A stretch of DNA of 5,280 bases from Phycisphaerales bacterium UBA4658 (GTDB taxonomy: Bacteria; Planctomycetota; Phycisphaerae; Phycisphaerales; UBA1924): positions 16,382 through 21,661 of the forward strand of contig DHLW01000175.1 of the NCBI GenBank assembly GCA_002405485.1, read 5' to 3'. The notes beneath the pieces are model-generated. The model had not been told where the DNA came from, searched no databases, and saw nothing but the letters and a program-made list of their open reading frames with translations. Every line of letters starts with the position of its first letter. Within the stretch, counting starts at the first letter, position 1. The translations under genes and the position numbers were made by a program. Shown here in pieces: positions 1 through 5,280 of this stretch.

Positions 1-1
1 C

Positions 2-553
2 ATCATCCTGGTGGGCGAGATCCGAGACCGCGAGGTGGGCGAGATCGCGATCCAGGCCGCGCTCACCGGACACCTGGTCTTCTCAACCCTGCACACCAAC
101 GACGCGCCGAGCTCGATCACCCGTCTGATCGACATGGGCATCAAGCCGTTCCTGGTCGCAAGCTCGATCCAGGCGATCATGGCCCAGCGTCTCATCCGCG
201 TGCTCTGCAAGCACTGCAAGGCCATCGATCCGAATCCGGATCCGAAGTACCTGCACCTGTGCGGCATGACCGTCGAAGAGGCCCGCGGGCGGGCCCACAA
301 GAACGTCGGGTGCGACCAGTGCAACAACGCCGGGTACCGCGGCCGTCAGGCGATCTTCGAGATGATGCTCATGAACTCGGAGATCCGCGAGATGGCCTTC
401 AACCTCGCGCCCATCGAGCAGATCCGCAAGGCCGCCATCGCCAACGGCATGCGCACGCTCGTCCAGGACGGCAAGATCAAGATCCTCAAGGGCACCACCA
501 CGCCCGACGAGATCGCCCGCATGGCCCAGGTCGAGGGCGAGGCCAAGAAGTAA
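2..553 (+). CDS. pilB: Type IV pilus assembly ATPase PilB (GspE/PulE family), 3' part only
   Basis: This is the C-terminal part of a secretion-type AAA+ ATPase; 183 residues are visible and the 5' end lies outside the window. The fragment opens inside the Walker B motif (IILVGEIRD, residues 1-9). The His box follows ([12 protein letters not shown], 23-34), then a stretch usual for PilB/GspE ([19 protein letters not shown]). A four-cysteine zinc-binding module has CKHC at 69-72 and CDQC at 104-107, followed by [10 protein letters not shown]. This tetracysteine module is known from PilB and GspE and is absent from PilT. PilB hydrolyses ATP at the cytoplasmic base of the pilus machine to drive pilin polymerisation. 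Family membership is clear. The choice of PilB over the type II secretion protein GspE rests on the pilT gene directly downstream, so it is partly inferred. The stop is TAA at 551-553. Confidence 0.9.
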   Translation: MILVGEIRDREVGEIAIQAALTGHLVFSTLHTNDAPSSITRLIDMGIKPFLVASSIQAIMAQRLIRVLCKHCKAIDPNPDPKYLHLCGMTVEEARGRAHKNVGCDQCNNAGYRGRQAIFEMMLMNSEIREMAFNLAPIEQIRKAAIANGMRTLVQDGKIKILKGTTTPDEIARMAQVEGEAKK

Positions 554-700
554 CCCGATCCGACGACCCGTCCAGGATGACATCTTCCGCTTCGACCCCT
601 TCCATCACCCCGCGGCACATCGCTCGACTCATCCCCGCATCCACCACCGATTCGTATCTGCTCCCCGGCACATTCGCACCCCCGTTCGACCGAGCTTCCC

Positions 701-1840
701 ATGTCCACTATCCAGATCGATCGACTGCTCGACACTGTCATCAAGCTCGGGGCCGCGGACCTGCACCTGACGGTCGGGCGACCGCCCACCCTGCGTCTGC
801 ACGGCGGCCTCCGCAACCTGCAGACCAAGGTCCTGGACTCTGACGACATGGTCTCGCTCATGAAGTCCATCGCCTCCGAACGCTCCCAGCAGGAGCTGCA
901 GGAAGAGGGCGGATGTGACTTCGGCTTTGCCTATGGCGACATGGCCCGGTTCCGCGTCTCGATCTTCCGCCAGCGCGGCGATCTCGCGAGCGTCCTTCGT
1001 CAGATTCCCAACAAGCTGCTCACCTTCGAGCAGATCGGTCTTCCGGACATGTGCCGAGAGCTCATCCGAAGGCCCCGCGGCATGTTCCTTGTGACGGGCC
1101 CGACCGGCTCGGGCAAGACCACGTCGCTGGCGACGATGATCGACTATGTGAATGCCAACTTCGAGCGGCACATCGTCACGATGGAAGACCCCATCGAGTA
1201 CTACCACCACCACAAAAGGTCGATCGTGAACCAGCGCGAAGTCGGCACCGACGTGCCCAGCTTCGCCGAGGCGCTCCGCCGCGTGCTCCGTCAGGACCCC
1301 GACTGCATTCTGGTCGGTGAAATGCGAGACCTCGAGACCATCGAGGCCGCCGTCCGGGCCGCTGAGACCGGCCACCTCGTGTTCGCCACCCTGCACACCA
1401 CCGGGGCGGCCAAGACCATCGACCGTATCGTCGACGCCTTCCCGGTCACGCAGCAGAACCAGATCCGCGTGCAGCTCTCGACCGCGCTCATCTCGATCCT
1501 GTCGCAGGTGCTCCTGGCTCGCACGGACACCAAGGGCATGGTCGCCGGGTACGAGTTCCTGGTGATCACCCCCGCCATCGCCAACCTCATCCGCGAGGGC
1601 AAGACCTTCCGCATCGACTCGGCGATCCAGACCGGCAAGCGCTTCGGCATGCAGCTCCTGGACGACCACCTCTGGTCGCTCTATACCCGCGGCATGATCT
1701 CCGCCGAGGAAATGATCGACAAGAGCAAGAACCCTGGCGACCTCCGCGACAAGGTCCATCGCCTCGGGCGCACCGTCGGCCGGGCCGAGTGGGACATCGA
1801 CGACAGCGACGTGGAGAAGGACAAGCCGGCGAAGTCGTGA
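701..1840 (+). CDS. pilT: Type IV pilus retraction ATPase PilT
   Basis: This complete 379-residue protein is slightly longer than typical PilT (about 345-370 residues). PilT is the hexameric cytoplasmic motor that depolymerises pili for twitching, adhesion and DNA uptake. The N-terminal PAS-like domain begins with LLDTVIKLGAADLHLTVG (about residues 9-26). Walker A is GPTGSGKT at 133-140, the Asp box is EDPIEYYHHH at 162-171, Walker B is ILVGEMRD at 203-210 and the His box is GHLVFATLHT at 224-233. AIANLIRE at 292-299 matches the AIRNLIRE motif needed for retraction in known PilT, with Ala in place of the first Arg. There is no tetracysteine module, which separates it from PilB. About 30 residues after NPGDL form a charged tail ending in an acidic and then lysine-rich stretch. 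The ATG at 701 is chosen because the N-terminus aligns with the family, but the bases before it (GAGCTTCCC) give only a very weak Shine-Dalgarno site. The gene lies 147 bases after pilB on the same strand, with no terminator seen between them. Confidence 0.96.
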   Translation: MSTIQIDRLLDTVIKLGAADLHLTVGRPPTLRLHGGLRNLQTKVLDSDDMVSLMKSIASERSQQELQEEGGCDFGFAYGDMARFRVSIFRQRGDLASVLRQIPNKLLTFEQIGLPDMCRELIRRPRGMFLVTGPTGSGKTTSLATMIDYVNANFERHIVTMEDPIEYYHHHKRSIVNQREVGTDVPSFAEALRRVLRQDPDCILVGEMRDLETIEAAVRAAETGHLVFATLHTTGAAKTIDRIVDAFPVTQQNQIRVQLSTALISILSQVLLARTDTKGMVAGYEFLVITPAIANLIREGKTFRIDSAIQTGKRFGMQLLDDHLWSLYTRGMISAEEMIDKSKNPGDLRDKVHRLGRTVGRAEWDIDDSDVEKDKPAKS

Positions 1841-1939
1841 CATCGTCCGACCGGCCGCTGCGACGCGAACCCACGCGATCGAGTGCGTTGCCAGCATGTG
1901 CGCCCGTCGATCGTGTCGATCATGGGCTTCAGAATGACA

Positions 1940-1970
1940 GCGACCCGCCGAGAATGCCTCGACGGGTCGC
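1940..1970. terminator. Hairpin between convergent pilT and tsf, likely bidirectional terminator
   Basis: The arms GCGACCCG (1940-1947) and CGGGTCGC (1963-1970) form a perfect 8-bp stem. After one C-A mismatch (1948/1962) the stem continues with 4 bp (CGAG 1949-1952 with CTCG 1958-1961) around the 5-base loop AATGC. It starts 100 bases after the pilT stop and lies 62 bases beyond the tsf stop. On the plus strand it is followed by T/G-rich sequence (GTGGTTGTGTGCTTG). On the minus strand it is followed by TGTCATTCTG. Neither side is a clean U-tract, so termination efficiency is uncertain. Position between convergent genes supports the call. Confidence 0.6.
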
Positions 1971-2031
1971 GTGGTTGTGTGCTTGAGTCTTGTGATCGCG
2001 GCGGCGGCGGCACCACCGCTGAGCGATGGCC

Positions 2032-2853
2032 TCAGGCCTGCTCGCCGACCTGATACCGCAGGAACGCGATGATCGAGGCCTTGGGCCCGAGCACCTCGGA
2101 GACCTTCTTGCTCGGATCGAGGGCAAACGGCTGCTCCATGAGGGCGATCTCCTCGTAGAACTTCCGCATGCCGCCTTCGACCATCTTCTCGGCGATCTCC
2201 TTGGGCTTGCCCGACTCCATGGCCTGGCTGAGCCGGAACTGCCGCTCGCGTTCGACGATGTCGGCGGGGATGTCCTTGGCGGTGACGCCCTTGGGCGTCG
2301 GGACCGCGGCGACGATGTGCATGCAGATCTGCCGGAGCGTCTGCTCGTTCACGTCGCCCTCGGCCTGGACGAGCGCGCCCTTCTTGCCGTCGTGGTGAAC
2401 ATAGGAACCGAAGGCGGTGCGCCCCATGTTCCCGATGAGCTTGTGCCCGCGGGCGTAGGAGATGTTCTCGCCGGTGGAGATGCGGATGCCGTCGATCAGG
2501 CGATTGGCGTCGGGGAACGCCGCCACCGCGCCCGCCGACTGCACGAGGGCCGACGCCGCGACACGCTCGGCGATCGCCACGAACTGCTCGTTCTTGGCGG
2601 TGAAGTCGGTCTCGGCGCGCAGCTCGATGATCGCCGCCGCGGCCTCGTTGGGGCTGATGGCGATGGCGATGCGACCTTCGCCGGCGGCGCGGTCGGATCG
2701 CGTGTCCATCTTGCCCTTCATGTTCTTTCGGAGGATGTCCTCGGCCTTCTGAAAGTCCCCGCCCGCTTCGGACAGGGCCTTCTTGCACTCCATCATCGAC
2801 AGCCCCGTCTGATTGCGGAGCCGCATCACATCACTCGCGGAAATCTCGGCCAT
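2032..2853 (-). CDS. tsf: Translation elongation factor Ts (EF-Ts)
   Basis: EF-Ts is the nucleotide exchange factor that releases GDP from EF-Tu in the cytoplasm. The 273-residue product is close to the usual length (E. coli about 283). The N-terminal UBA-like domain holds the family signature in the form LRNQTGLSMMECKKALSEAG (12-31). The motif ETDFTAKNE (81-89) is the EF-Tu contact; Asp83-Phe84 correspond to the E. coli Asp80-Phe81 pair that disturbs the Mg2+ site of EF-Tu. The core dimerisation region includes YVHHDGKKGALVQ (151-163), and the C-terminal end reads FLRYQVGE (264-271). An in-frame ATG 60 bases upstream would add 20 residues (including RCTRAHALLTG) not found in the family. The start at 2853 is preferred because the protein begins MAEISASDVM and a good Shine-Dalgarno site precedes it. 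It follows rpsB on the same strand after a 322-base spacer. Confidence 0.97.
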   Translation of the reverse strand: MAEISASDVMRLRNQTGLSMMECKKALSEAGGDFQKAEDILRKNMKGKMDTRSDRAAGEGRIAIAISPNEAAAAIIELRAETDFTAKNEQFVAIAERVAASALVQSAGAVAAFPDANRLIDGIRISTGENISYARGHKLIGNMGRTAFGSYVHHDGKKGALVQAEGDVNEQTLRQICMHIVAAVPTPKGVTAKDIPADIVERERQFRLSQAMESGKPKEIAEKMVEGGMRKFYEEIALMEQPFALDPSKKVSEVLGPKASIIAFLRYQVGEQA

Positions 2854-2861
2854 GACTTCGT

Positions 2862-2867
2862 CTCCTT
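2862..2867 (-). promoter_or_regulatory. Ribosome binding site of tsf
   Basis: On the minus strand AAGGAG stands 8 bases before the ATG at 2853. It decides between this start and the in-frame ATG 20 codons upstream, which lies 5' of this site. Confidence 0.85.
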
Positions 2868-3123
2868 CGCGTCCGGTCAAGAGGGCGTGCGCTCGCGTGC
2901 ATCGCCCCGTCATGTCAACTCATTCACTCGATACTCGGTCTCGTCGCTGCCAGGGGAACGGCTCGGCAGCCGAACCACACTGGGGCCACTGTCGGGGCCC
3001 AGACTGCAGCAACGACTGCTCGACGCGCGGGTCGCGCCGGGCTTGACGACGGGCCCAAGGGTAGGGGAGGCGCTCGCCTCCAGCGGCGTCCGTTCGTCGT
3101 CGGTGTGCGTTTCGGGCAAAGCA

Positions 3124-3156
3124 CACGACCGGGCAAAGCCATTCCGCCCGGTCGTG
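3124..3156 (-). terminator. Strong stem-loop after rpsB, candidate attenuator between rpsB and tsf
   Basis: CACGACCGGGC (3124-3134) and GCCCGGTCGTG (3146-3156) form a perfect 11-bp GC-rich stem with an 11-base loop, beginning 19 bases past the rpsB stop codon. On the minus strand the following bases are TGTGCTTTGCCC, which contain only a short T-run, so this may be a partial rather than a full terminator. An attenuating terminator between rpsB and tsf is known in E. coli; the same role here is inferred from position and structure. Confidence 0.6.
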
Positions 3157-3175
3157 CCATGTTCCAACTGCCGGC

Positions 3176-4057
3176 TTAACCCTTGACGGGCTCGGCGGCG
3201 CTCCCAGCCGGAGCCGGACGATCCTCGGCCGCCGGGGCCGAAGAAGCGTCGTCGGCTCGATACTTGGCCCGCGAAGATCGCCGGGCGCGATCACCGCCGG
3301 CACCCTCGCCGCGAGGCCCGCGGGACTCGTTGCCCTCGCCGCTGGACGCGGAGGCCTGCTCCTTGGCCTGAACCCGGAGCTGCTTGCCATCGGCCACGGC
3401 GAGGCAGAGCTCGCGGATGATCACGTCGATGGAGCGCATCGAGTCGTCGTTGCCCGGGATCGGAATGTCCACGAGTTCCGGATCGCCGTCGGTATCGACC
3501 AGGCAGATCGTCGGAATGCCGAGCTTCTTGGCCTCGCGGAGGGCGTTGATTTCCTTGTTCACGTCAACCACGATGAGGGCCCCGGGGAGCTTGTCCATCC
3601 CGCGAATGCCCGAGAGGTTCGTGAAGATCTTGTCCTTCTCGCGCTTGAGCTGGCTCTCCATCTTCTTGGAGTAGCTGGCGAAGTTGTCGTTCTTCTCGAT
3701 CGCCTCGAGCTCTTCCAGACGCTTGAGACGCGAGCGGATCGTGCGGAAGTTCGTCAGCGTCCCGCCCAGCCAGCGCTCGGTGACGTAGTGCATCTTCGCA
3801 TCGCCCACGCGCTGCTCGATCACGGCCCGGGCCTGACGCTTGGTGCCGACAAAGCACACGTCCTTGCCCTCGGCGACCGTTTTGGCGATGAACTTCTTCG
3901 CCAGCAGAAGGCCCTTGACCGTCTCCTTGATGTCGATGATGTGGATCCCGTTCCGCTTGCCGTAGATGTACGGCTGCATCTTTGGGTTCCATCCGGACGA
4001 CCTCTGGCCGAAGTGAATGCCGGCTTCCACAAGGTCATGAACGAGCGAACTGGACAT
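3176..4057 (-). CDS. rpsB: Small subunit ribosomal protein S2 with C-terminal extension
   Basis: S2 binds late to the 30S subunit at the head-body junction near S1. The product has 293 residues; S2 proteins commonly have about 230-260. The first 235 residues are canonical: VEAGIHFGQRSSGWNPKMQPYI (from residue 10, given as VEAGIHFG then WNPKMQPYIYG), FVGTKRQA (69-76), ERWLGGTLTNF (94-104), a charged helical hairpin at about 105-148, PGALIVVDVNKE (158-169) and IPIPGNDDSMRSID (198-211). From about residue 234 a tail of some 60 residues is rich in Gly, Ala, Ser, Arg, Glu and Pro and looks disordered. The open frame extends 67 codons upstream to 4258, but that part has no S2 similarity and overlaps leader hairpins. 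The ATG at 4057 fits the family N-terminus and has a Shine-Dalgarno site. It is the first gene of the rpsB-tsf unit. Confidence 0.97.
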   Translation of the reverse strand: MSSSLVHDLVEAGIHFGQRSSGWNPKMQPYIYGKRNGIHIIDIKETVKGLLLAKKFIAKTVAEGKDVCFVGTKRQARAVIEQRVGDAKMHYVTERWLGGTLTNFRTIRSRLKRLEELEAIEKNDNFASYSKKMESQLKREKDKIFTNLSGIRGMDKLPGALIVVDVNKEINALREAKKLGIPTICLVDTDGDPELVDIPIPGNDDSMRSIDVIIRELCLAVADGKQLRVQAKEQASASSGEGNESRGPRGEGAGGDRARRSSRAKYRADDASSAPAAEDRPAPAGSAAEPVKG

Positions 4058-4063
4058 GGACGG

Positions 4064-4069
4064 TCCTTT
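4064..4069 (-). promoter_or_regulatory. Ribosome binding site of rpsB
   Basis: On the minus strand AAAGGA lies 6 bases before the ATG at 4057. This supports that start over the upstream in-frame ATG at 4258. The site adjoins one of three imperfect CCGCTCGAAC-like repeats in the leader. Confidence 0.75.
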
Positions 4070-4116
4070 CGAGCAGCGGCACCGGCAGAGGACGTTCGAG
4101 CGGTCGTTCCGAGCGG
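4068..4116 (-). repeat. Three imperfect short direct repeats in the rpsB leader
   Basis: On the plus strand the copies read TTCGAGCAGCGG (4068-4079), GTTCGAGCGG (4094-4103) and GTTCCGAGCGG (4106-4116). In the rpsB mRNA they appear as CCGCTCGGAAC, CCGCTCGAAC and CCGCTGCTCGAA, the last overlapping the Shine-Dalgarno region. They could be a protein-binding or pairing element, or chance in GC-rich DNA. Confidence 0.35.
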
Positions 4117-4207
4117 CATGGTGTGCTTCGCAGAGACACACATCACGCCGAGGCCATTCCTTGACCGCGTCTTGCCACAAGGGCGCTTCAGTTTTCTGGG
4201 ACTTGGC

Positions 4208-4229
4208 CAGACCGGACGTTTCCGGTCTG
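4208..4229 (-). promoter_or_regulatory. Stem-loop in the rpsB 5' leader
   Basis: CAGACCGGA (4208-4216) and TCCGGTCTG (4221-4229) form a perfect 9-bp stem with a 4-base loop (AACG in the mRNA sense). It lies about 150 bases before the rpsB start and about 65 bases after the proposed -10 element. No T-run follows it on either strand, so it is not a typical terminator. Autoregulation of rpsB by S2 through its mRNA leader is known in other bacteria; a role here is inferred. Confidence 0.5.
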
Positions 4230-4299
4230 CAACTCCGATGTCGCCCCATCCGTGCCAATCACGGATCCCGGCGGCCGTTGTCGAACTCCACGGCGACCC

Positions 4300-4327
4300 A
4301 GTATAGGAACCACCCGCGCCCGGGCAA
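4300..4327 (-). promoter_or_regulatory. Likely sigma70-type promoter of rpsB-tsf
   Basis: On the minus strand TTGCCC (4322-4327) and TATACT (4300-4305) are separated by 16 bases. The -10 matches the TATAAT consensus at five of six positions and stands out in GC-rich surroundings. The -35 matches TTGACA at four of six. Transcription would start near 4293 and give a leader of roughly 235 bases before rpsB. Confidence 0.6.
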
Positions 4328-4621
4328 GCTTCGCCCAAACTTCTGCCGATCCACAGACCCTCACGCAGGCCTCCGGTCAGGCTCTGTCGGTTGTCCAGTT
4401 CCTGATCCCGGCGATACGTCGGCCCCTGTTCCGGCGATTCGGACCTGCATCCTCTGCTGATCGCGAGATAACTTTCGCGGACGTATTGACGAAACCGCAC
4501 CGAGACGTCACCATAGCGACTCGCCGCGTGCACCTTTGCGGCGAAGCGTCAGATCGGCATGGCGGCCGATCAATCCCTTCATGGACGGCCTCGCTGGGTT
4601 CGGGCTCGTGGAGTCGCCTCG
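4328..4621. other. Gene-free stretch upstream of the rpsB promoter
   Basis: With the rpsB leader this makes about 560 bases without a supported gene. Open frames on both strands read as low-complexity or unrelated sequence. A short AT-richer patch at about 4463-4490 includes GATAACTTTCGCGG and, on the plus strand, TTGACG at 4486-4491. No convincing -10 follows at normal spacing (the best is ACCATA at 4510-4515). It may hold a weak promoter for the plus-strand ORF to the right. Confidence 0.4.
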
Positions 4622-5068
4622 ATGGGGCCGTTGTCCGCTCACGCTGGGCCTGACGCCCGTTCCGCCGCCGCGGCCCGCTCCGCAACCCCGCGGCATCATC
4701 GCGCCTGGGGAAAGCTTGGGATTGCCCGCCTTCGGCTGGATTTGGTGCGGCTGGCAACGCGACTGGTTGGTCGAGAGCGTGCTGACGAGCTGGTGCAGCG
4801 GGCCTTTCGCGCCGCGGTGCGGCTTGGGCCGAAGATGCCCAGGGATCGCGCCAACATCCCCTCGGCCACACACATGGGCGTGCTCGTGCGCCGCCTGGCG
4901 GGCGCCATGCGCAAGGACCAGGCCGCGAAACCAACGGTTATGCCCCGACGTGGACGACGATCCGACGCGTGTGCGCGTGCCGGCGATGCTCCCACAGGTA
5001 CACGCCCTGCCAGGTTCCCAGTGCAAGCCGCCCGCCGAGCACCGGAATCGCCAGCGAAGTCGCGGTGA
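4622..5068 (+). CDS. Doubtful small ORF with sigma-70 region 2-like segment
   Basis: The ORF could encode 148 residues from the ATG at 4622, which has GGAG 8 bases upstream; another in-frame ATG at 4559 has no such site. Residues 1-30 are Ala/Arg-rich. Residues 33-66 (core LDLVRLATRLVGRERADELV at 39-58, then QRAFRAAVR) resemble ECF sigma factor region 2.1-2.2. Residues 84-100 (HMGVLVRRLAGAMRKDQ) resemble the later region 2 helix of the type YLRRIARNLARD. There is no region 4 helix-turn-helix: from about residue 106 the frame runs antisense through the 3' end of the yjbQ-like gene, overlapping it by 131 bases, and looks like shadow sequence. It may be a region-2-only protein, a decayed sigma factor gene, or a spurious frame. 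The similarity is judged by eye only. Confidence 0.35.
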   Translation: MGPLSAHAGPDARSAAAARSATPRHHRAWGKLGIARLRLDLVRLATRLVGRERADELVQRAFRAAVRLGPKMPRDRANIPSATHMGVLVRRLAGAMRKDQAAKPTVMPRRGRRSDACARAGDAPTGTRPARFPVQAARRAPESPAKSR

Positions 5069-5280
5069 TCACGCTGCGAATGTGGCTGGGCATGTCGTCC
5101 GGGCCCTCGGCGGCGTGTTCGTACGCCGGGTCGCCGTCGGGTGCGATGCGGGCCATCCAGCGTTCAAGGTCGCGGCGGACCGAAGGGTCGGCGTTTTCCT
5201 GAATGACCAGTGACGCGGATGTGTGCCGGAGAAAGACGGTACACAGCCCGTTGCGCTGCGAATCAAGGTCGCCGGCGGCG
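4938..5280 (-). CDS. yjbQ: YjbQ/UPF0047 family protein (secondary thiamine-phosphate synthase family), 5' part missing
   Basis: The frame stays open to the right edge, so the start is outside the window. The 113 visible residues are most of a family usually about 135-140 long. The family signatures are clear and in order: TVFLRHTSASLVIQENADP (14-32) with the conserved His in HTSAS, then DVRRDLE-like SVRRDLER (33-40). Next come YEHAAEGPDDMPSHI (53-67), the core TSLAIPVLGGRLALGTWQG (74-92) and VYLWEHR (93-99). The protein ends in RRIVVHVGA. E. coli YjbQ shows weak thiamin phosphate synthase activity, and the family is annotated as secondary thiamine-phosphate synthase; the main cellular role is not settled. 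The stop is TAA at 4938-4940. No terminator hairpin with a T-run is visible after it. It converges on the doubtful sigma-like ORF and overlaps it. Confidence 0.92.
   Translation of the reverse strand, partial: AAGDLDSQRNGLCTVFLRHTSASLVIQENADPSVRRDLERWMARIAPDGDPAYEHAAEGPDDMPSHIRSVITATSLAIPVLGGRLALGTWQGVYLWEHRRHAHTRRIVVHVGA

Larger units (their letters stand above)
2854..3175 (-). other. rpsB-tsf intercistronic spacer (322 bases), no gene seen
   Basis: The spacer is long for two genes of one operon. It contains an 11-bp stem-loop near the rpsB end (listed separately). A 6-bp hairpin lies at 3066-3081 (GGAGGC, loop GCTC, GCCTCC), and a 5-bp hairpin at 2959-2972 (CGGCT, loop CGGC, AGCCG). Two minus-strand open frames cross it (from 3160 and from a TTG at 3167), but both read as low-complexity Arg/Ala/Pro/Ser sequence and run through the hairpins, so I do not call them genes. 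A TTGACA hexamer occurs at 2913-2918 on the minus strand without an AT-rich -10 at 16-18 bases. Tsf is therefore probably expressed mainly by read-through from rpsB. Confidence 0.6.

Noticed and set aside
629..2788. A 719-codon minus-strand open frame across pilT and into tsf
   Set aside because: It is a shadow of high-GC coding sequence: Arg/Gly/His-rich translation, with pilT and tsf clearly encoded in other frames.
2854..2913. Extension of tsf by 20 codons to the ATG at 2913
   Set aside because: It would place the AAGGAG site inside the coding sequence, and EF-Ts proteins start at the MAEIS-type N-terminus.
2913..2918. TTGACA on the minus strand upstream of tsf as a -35 element
   Set aside because: The bases 16-18 downstream (around CGAGCG) bear no resemblance to a -10 hexamer.
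2910..3167. Minus-strand small ORFs between rpsB and tsf (85 and 78 codons)
   Set aside because: They are low-complexity, overlap each other in different frames, run through the stem-loops, and one needs a TTG start without a clear ribosome binding site.
4058..4258. N-terminal extension of rpsB to an in-frame ATG at 4258 (67 extra residues)
   Set aside because: The extra residues have no S2 character, the region contains a perfect hairpin and the repeats, and the ATG at 4057 has a Shine-Dalgarno site and the family N-terminus.
4486..4515. TTGACG followed by ACCATA as a plus-strand promoter
   Set aside because: The -10 match is poor and spacing is 18; too weak to call without transcript data.
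4252..4653. Plus-strand open frame of 133 codons upstream of the sigma-like ORF
   Set aside because: The translation shows no recognisable motif, overlaps the rpsB promoter, and lacks a good ribosome binding site.
1..5280. A new defence, mobile or biosynthetic system
   Set aside because: All well-supported genes belong to known conserved families (pilus motors, S2, EF-Ts, YjbQ). No repeats, integrase, toxin-antitoxin pair or cluster structure was seen.

Overview
The window looks like ordinary bacterial chromosome of high GC content (low sixties per cent by eye, not counted). It holds a type IV pilus ATPase pair, a ribosomal protein / elongation factor pair, and the end of a YjbQ-family gene. 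The lineage cannot be fixed from the sequence alone. The GC-rich coding, a pilT start without a clear Shine-Dalgarno site, a small ECF-sigma-like ORF and a charged tail on ribosomal protein S2 would fit Planctomycetota (for example Phycisphaerae), but this is a guess. I see no insertion sequence, integrase, tRNA, rRNA or CRISPR array.

Layout. Positions 2-553 (+) are the C-terminal 183 residues of a PilB/GspE-type assembly ATPase, cut by the left edge. After a 147-base gap, 701-1840 (+) encodes a complete PilT retraction ATPase of 379 residues. A strong hairpin at 1940-1970 lies between pilT and the convergent tsf gene and probably serves as a shared terminator. On the minus strand, rpsB (4057 down to 3176, S2) is followed after a 322-base spacer by tsf (2853 down to 2032, EF-Ts). 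The spacer carries a perfect 11-bp stem-loop just after the rpsB stop, a candidate attenuator or partial terminator. Upstream of rpsB is a leader of roughly 235 bases with a good sigma70-like promoter (4300-4327), a 9-bp hairpin and three imperfect repeats close to the Shine-Dalgarno site. Beyond this lies a gene-poor stretch and a doubtful plus-strand ORF (4622-5068) whose middle resembles sigma-70 region 2. The right edge cuts a minus-strand YjbQ/UPF0047 gene (5280 down to 4938).

How it fits together. PilB and PilT are the opposing motors for pilus extension and retraction. rpsB-tsf is the widely conserved translation operon, with structure in its leader and spacer that could set the S2 to EF-Ts ratio. 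I found no convincing undescribed system. The most checkable points are the rpsB leader and spacer structures, the S2 tail, and the sigma-like ORF that runs antisense into yjbQ.
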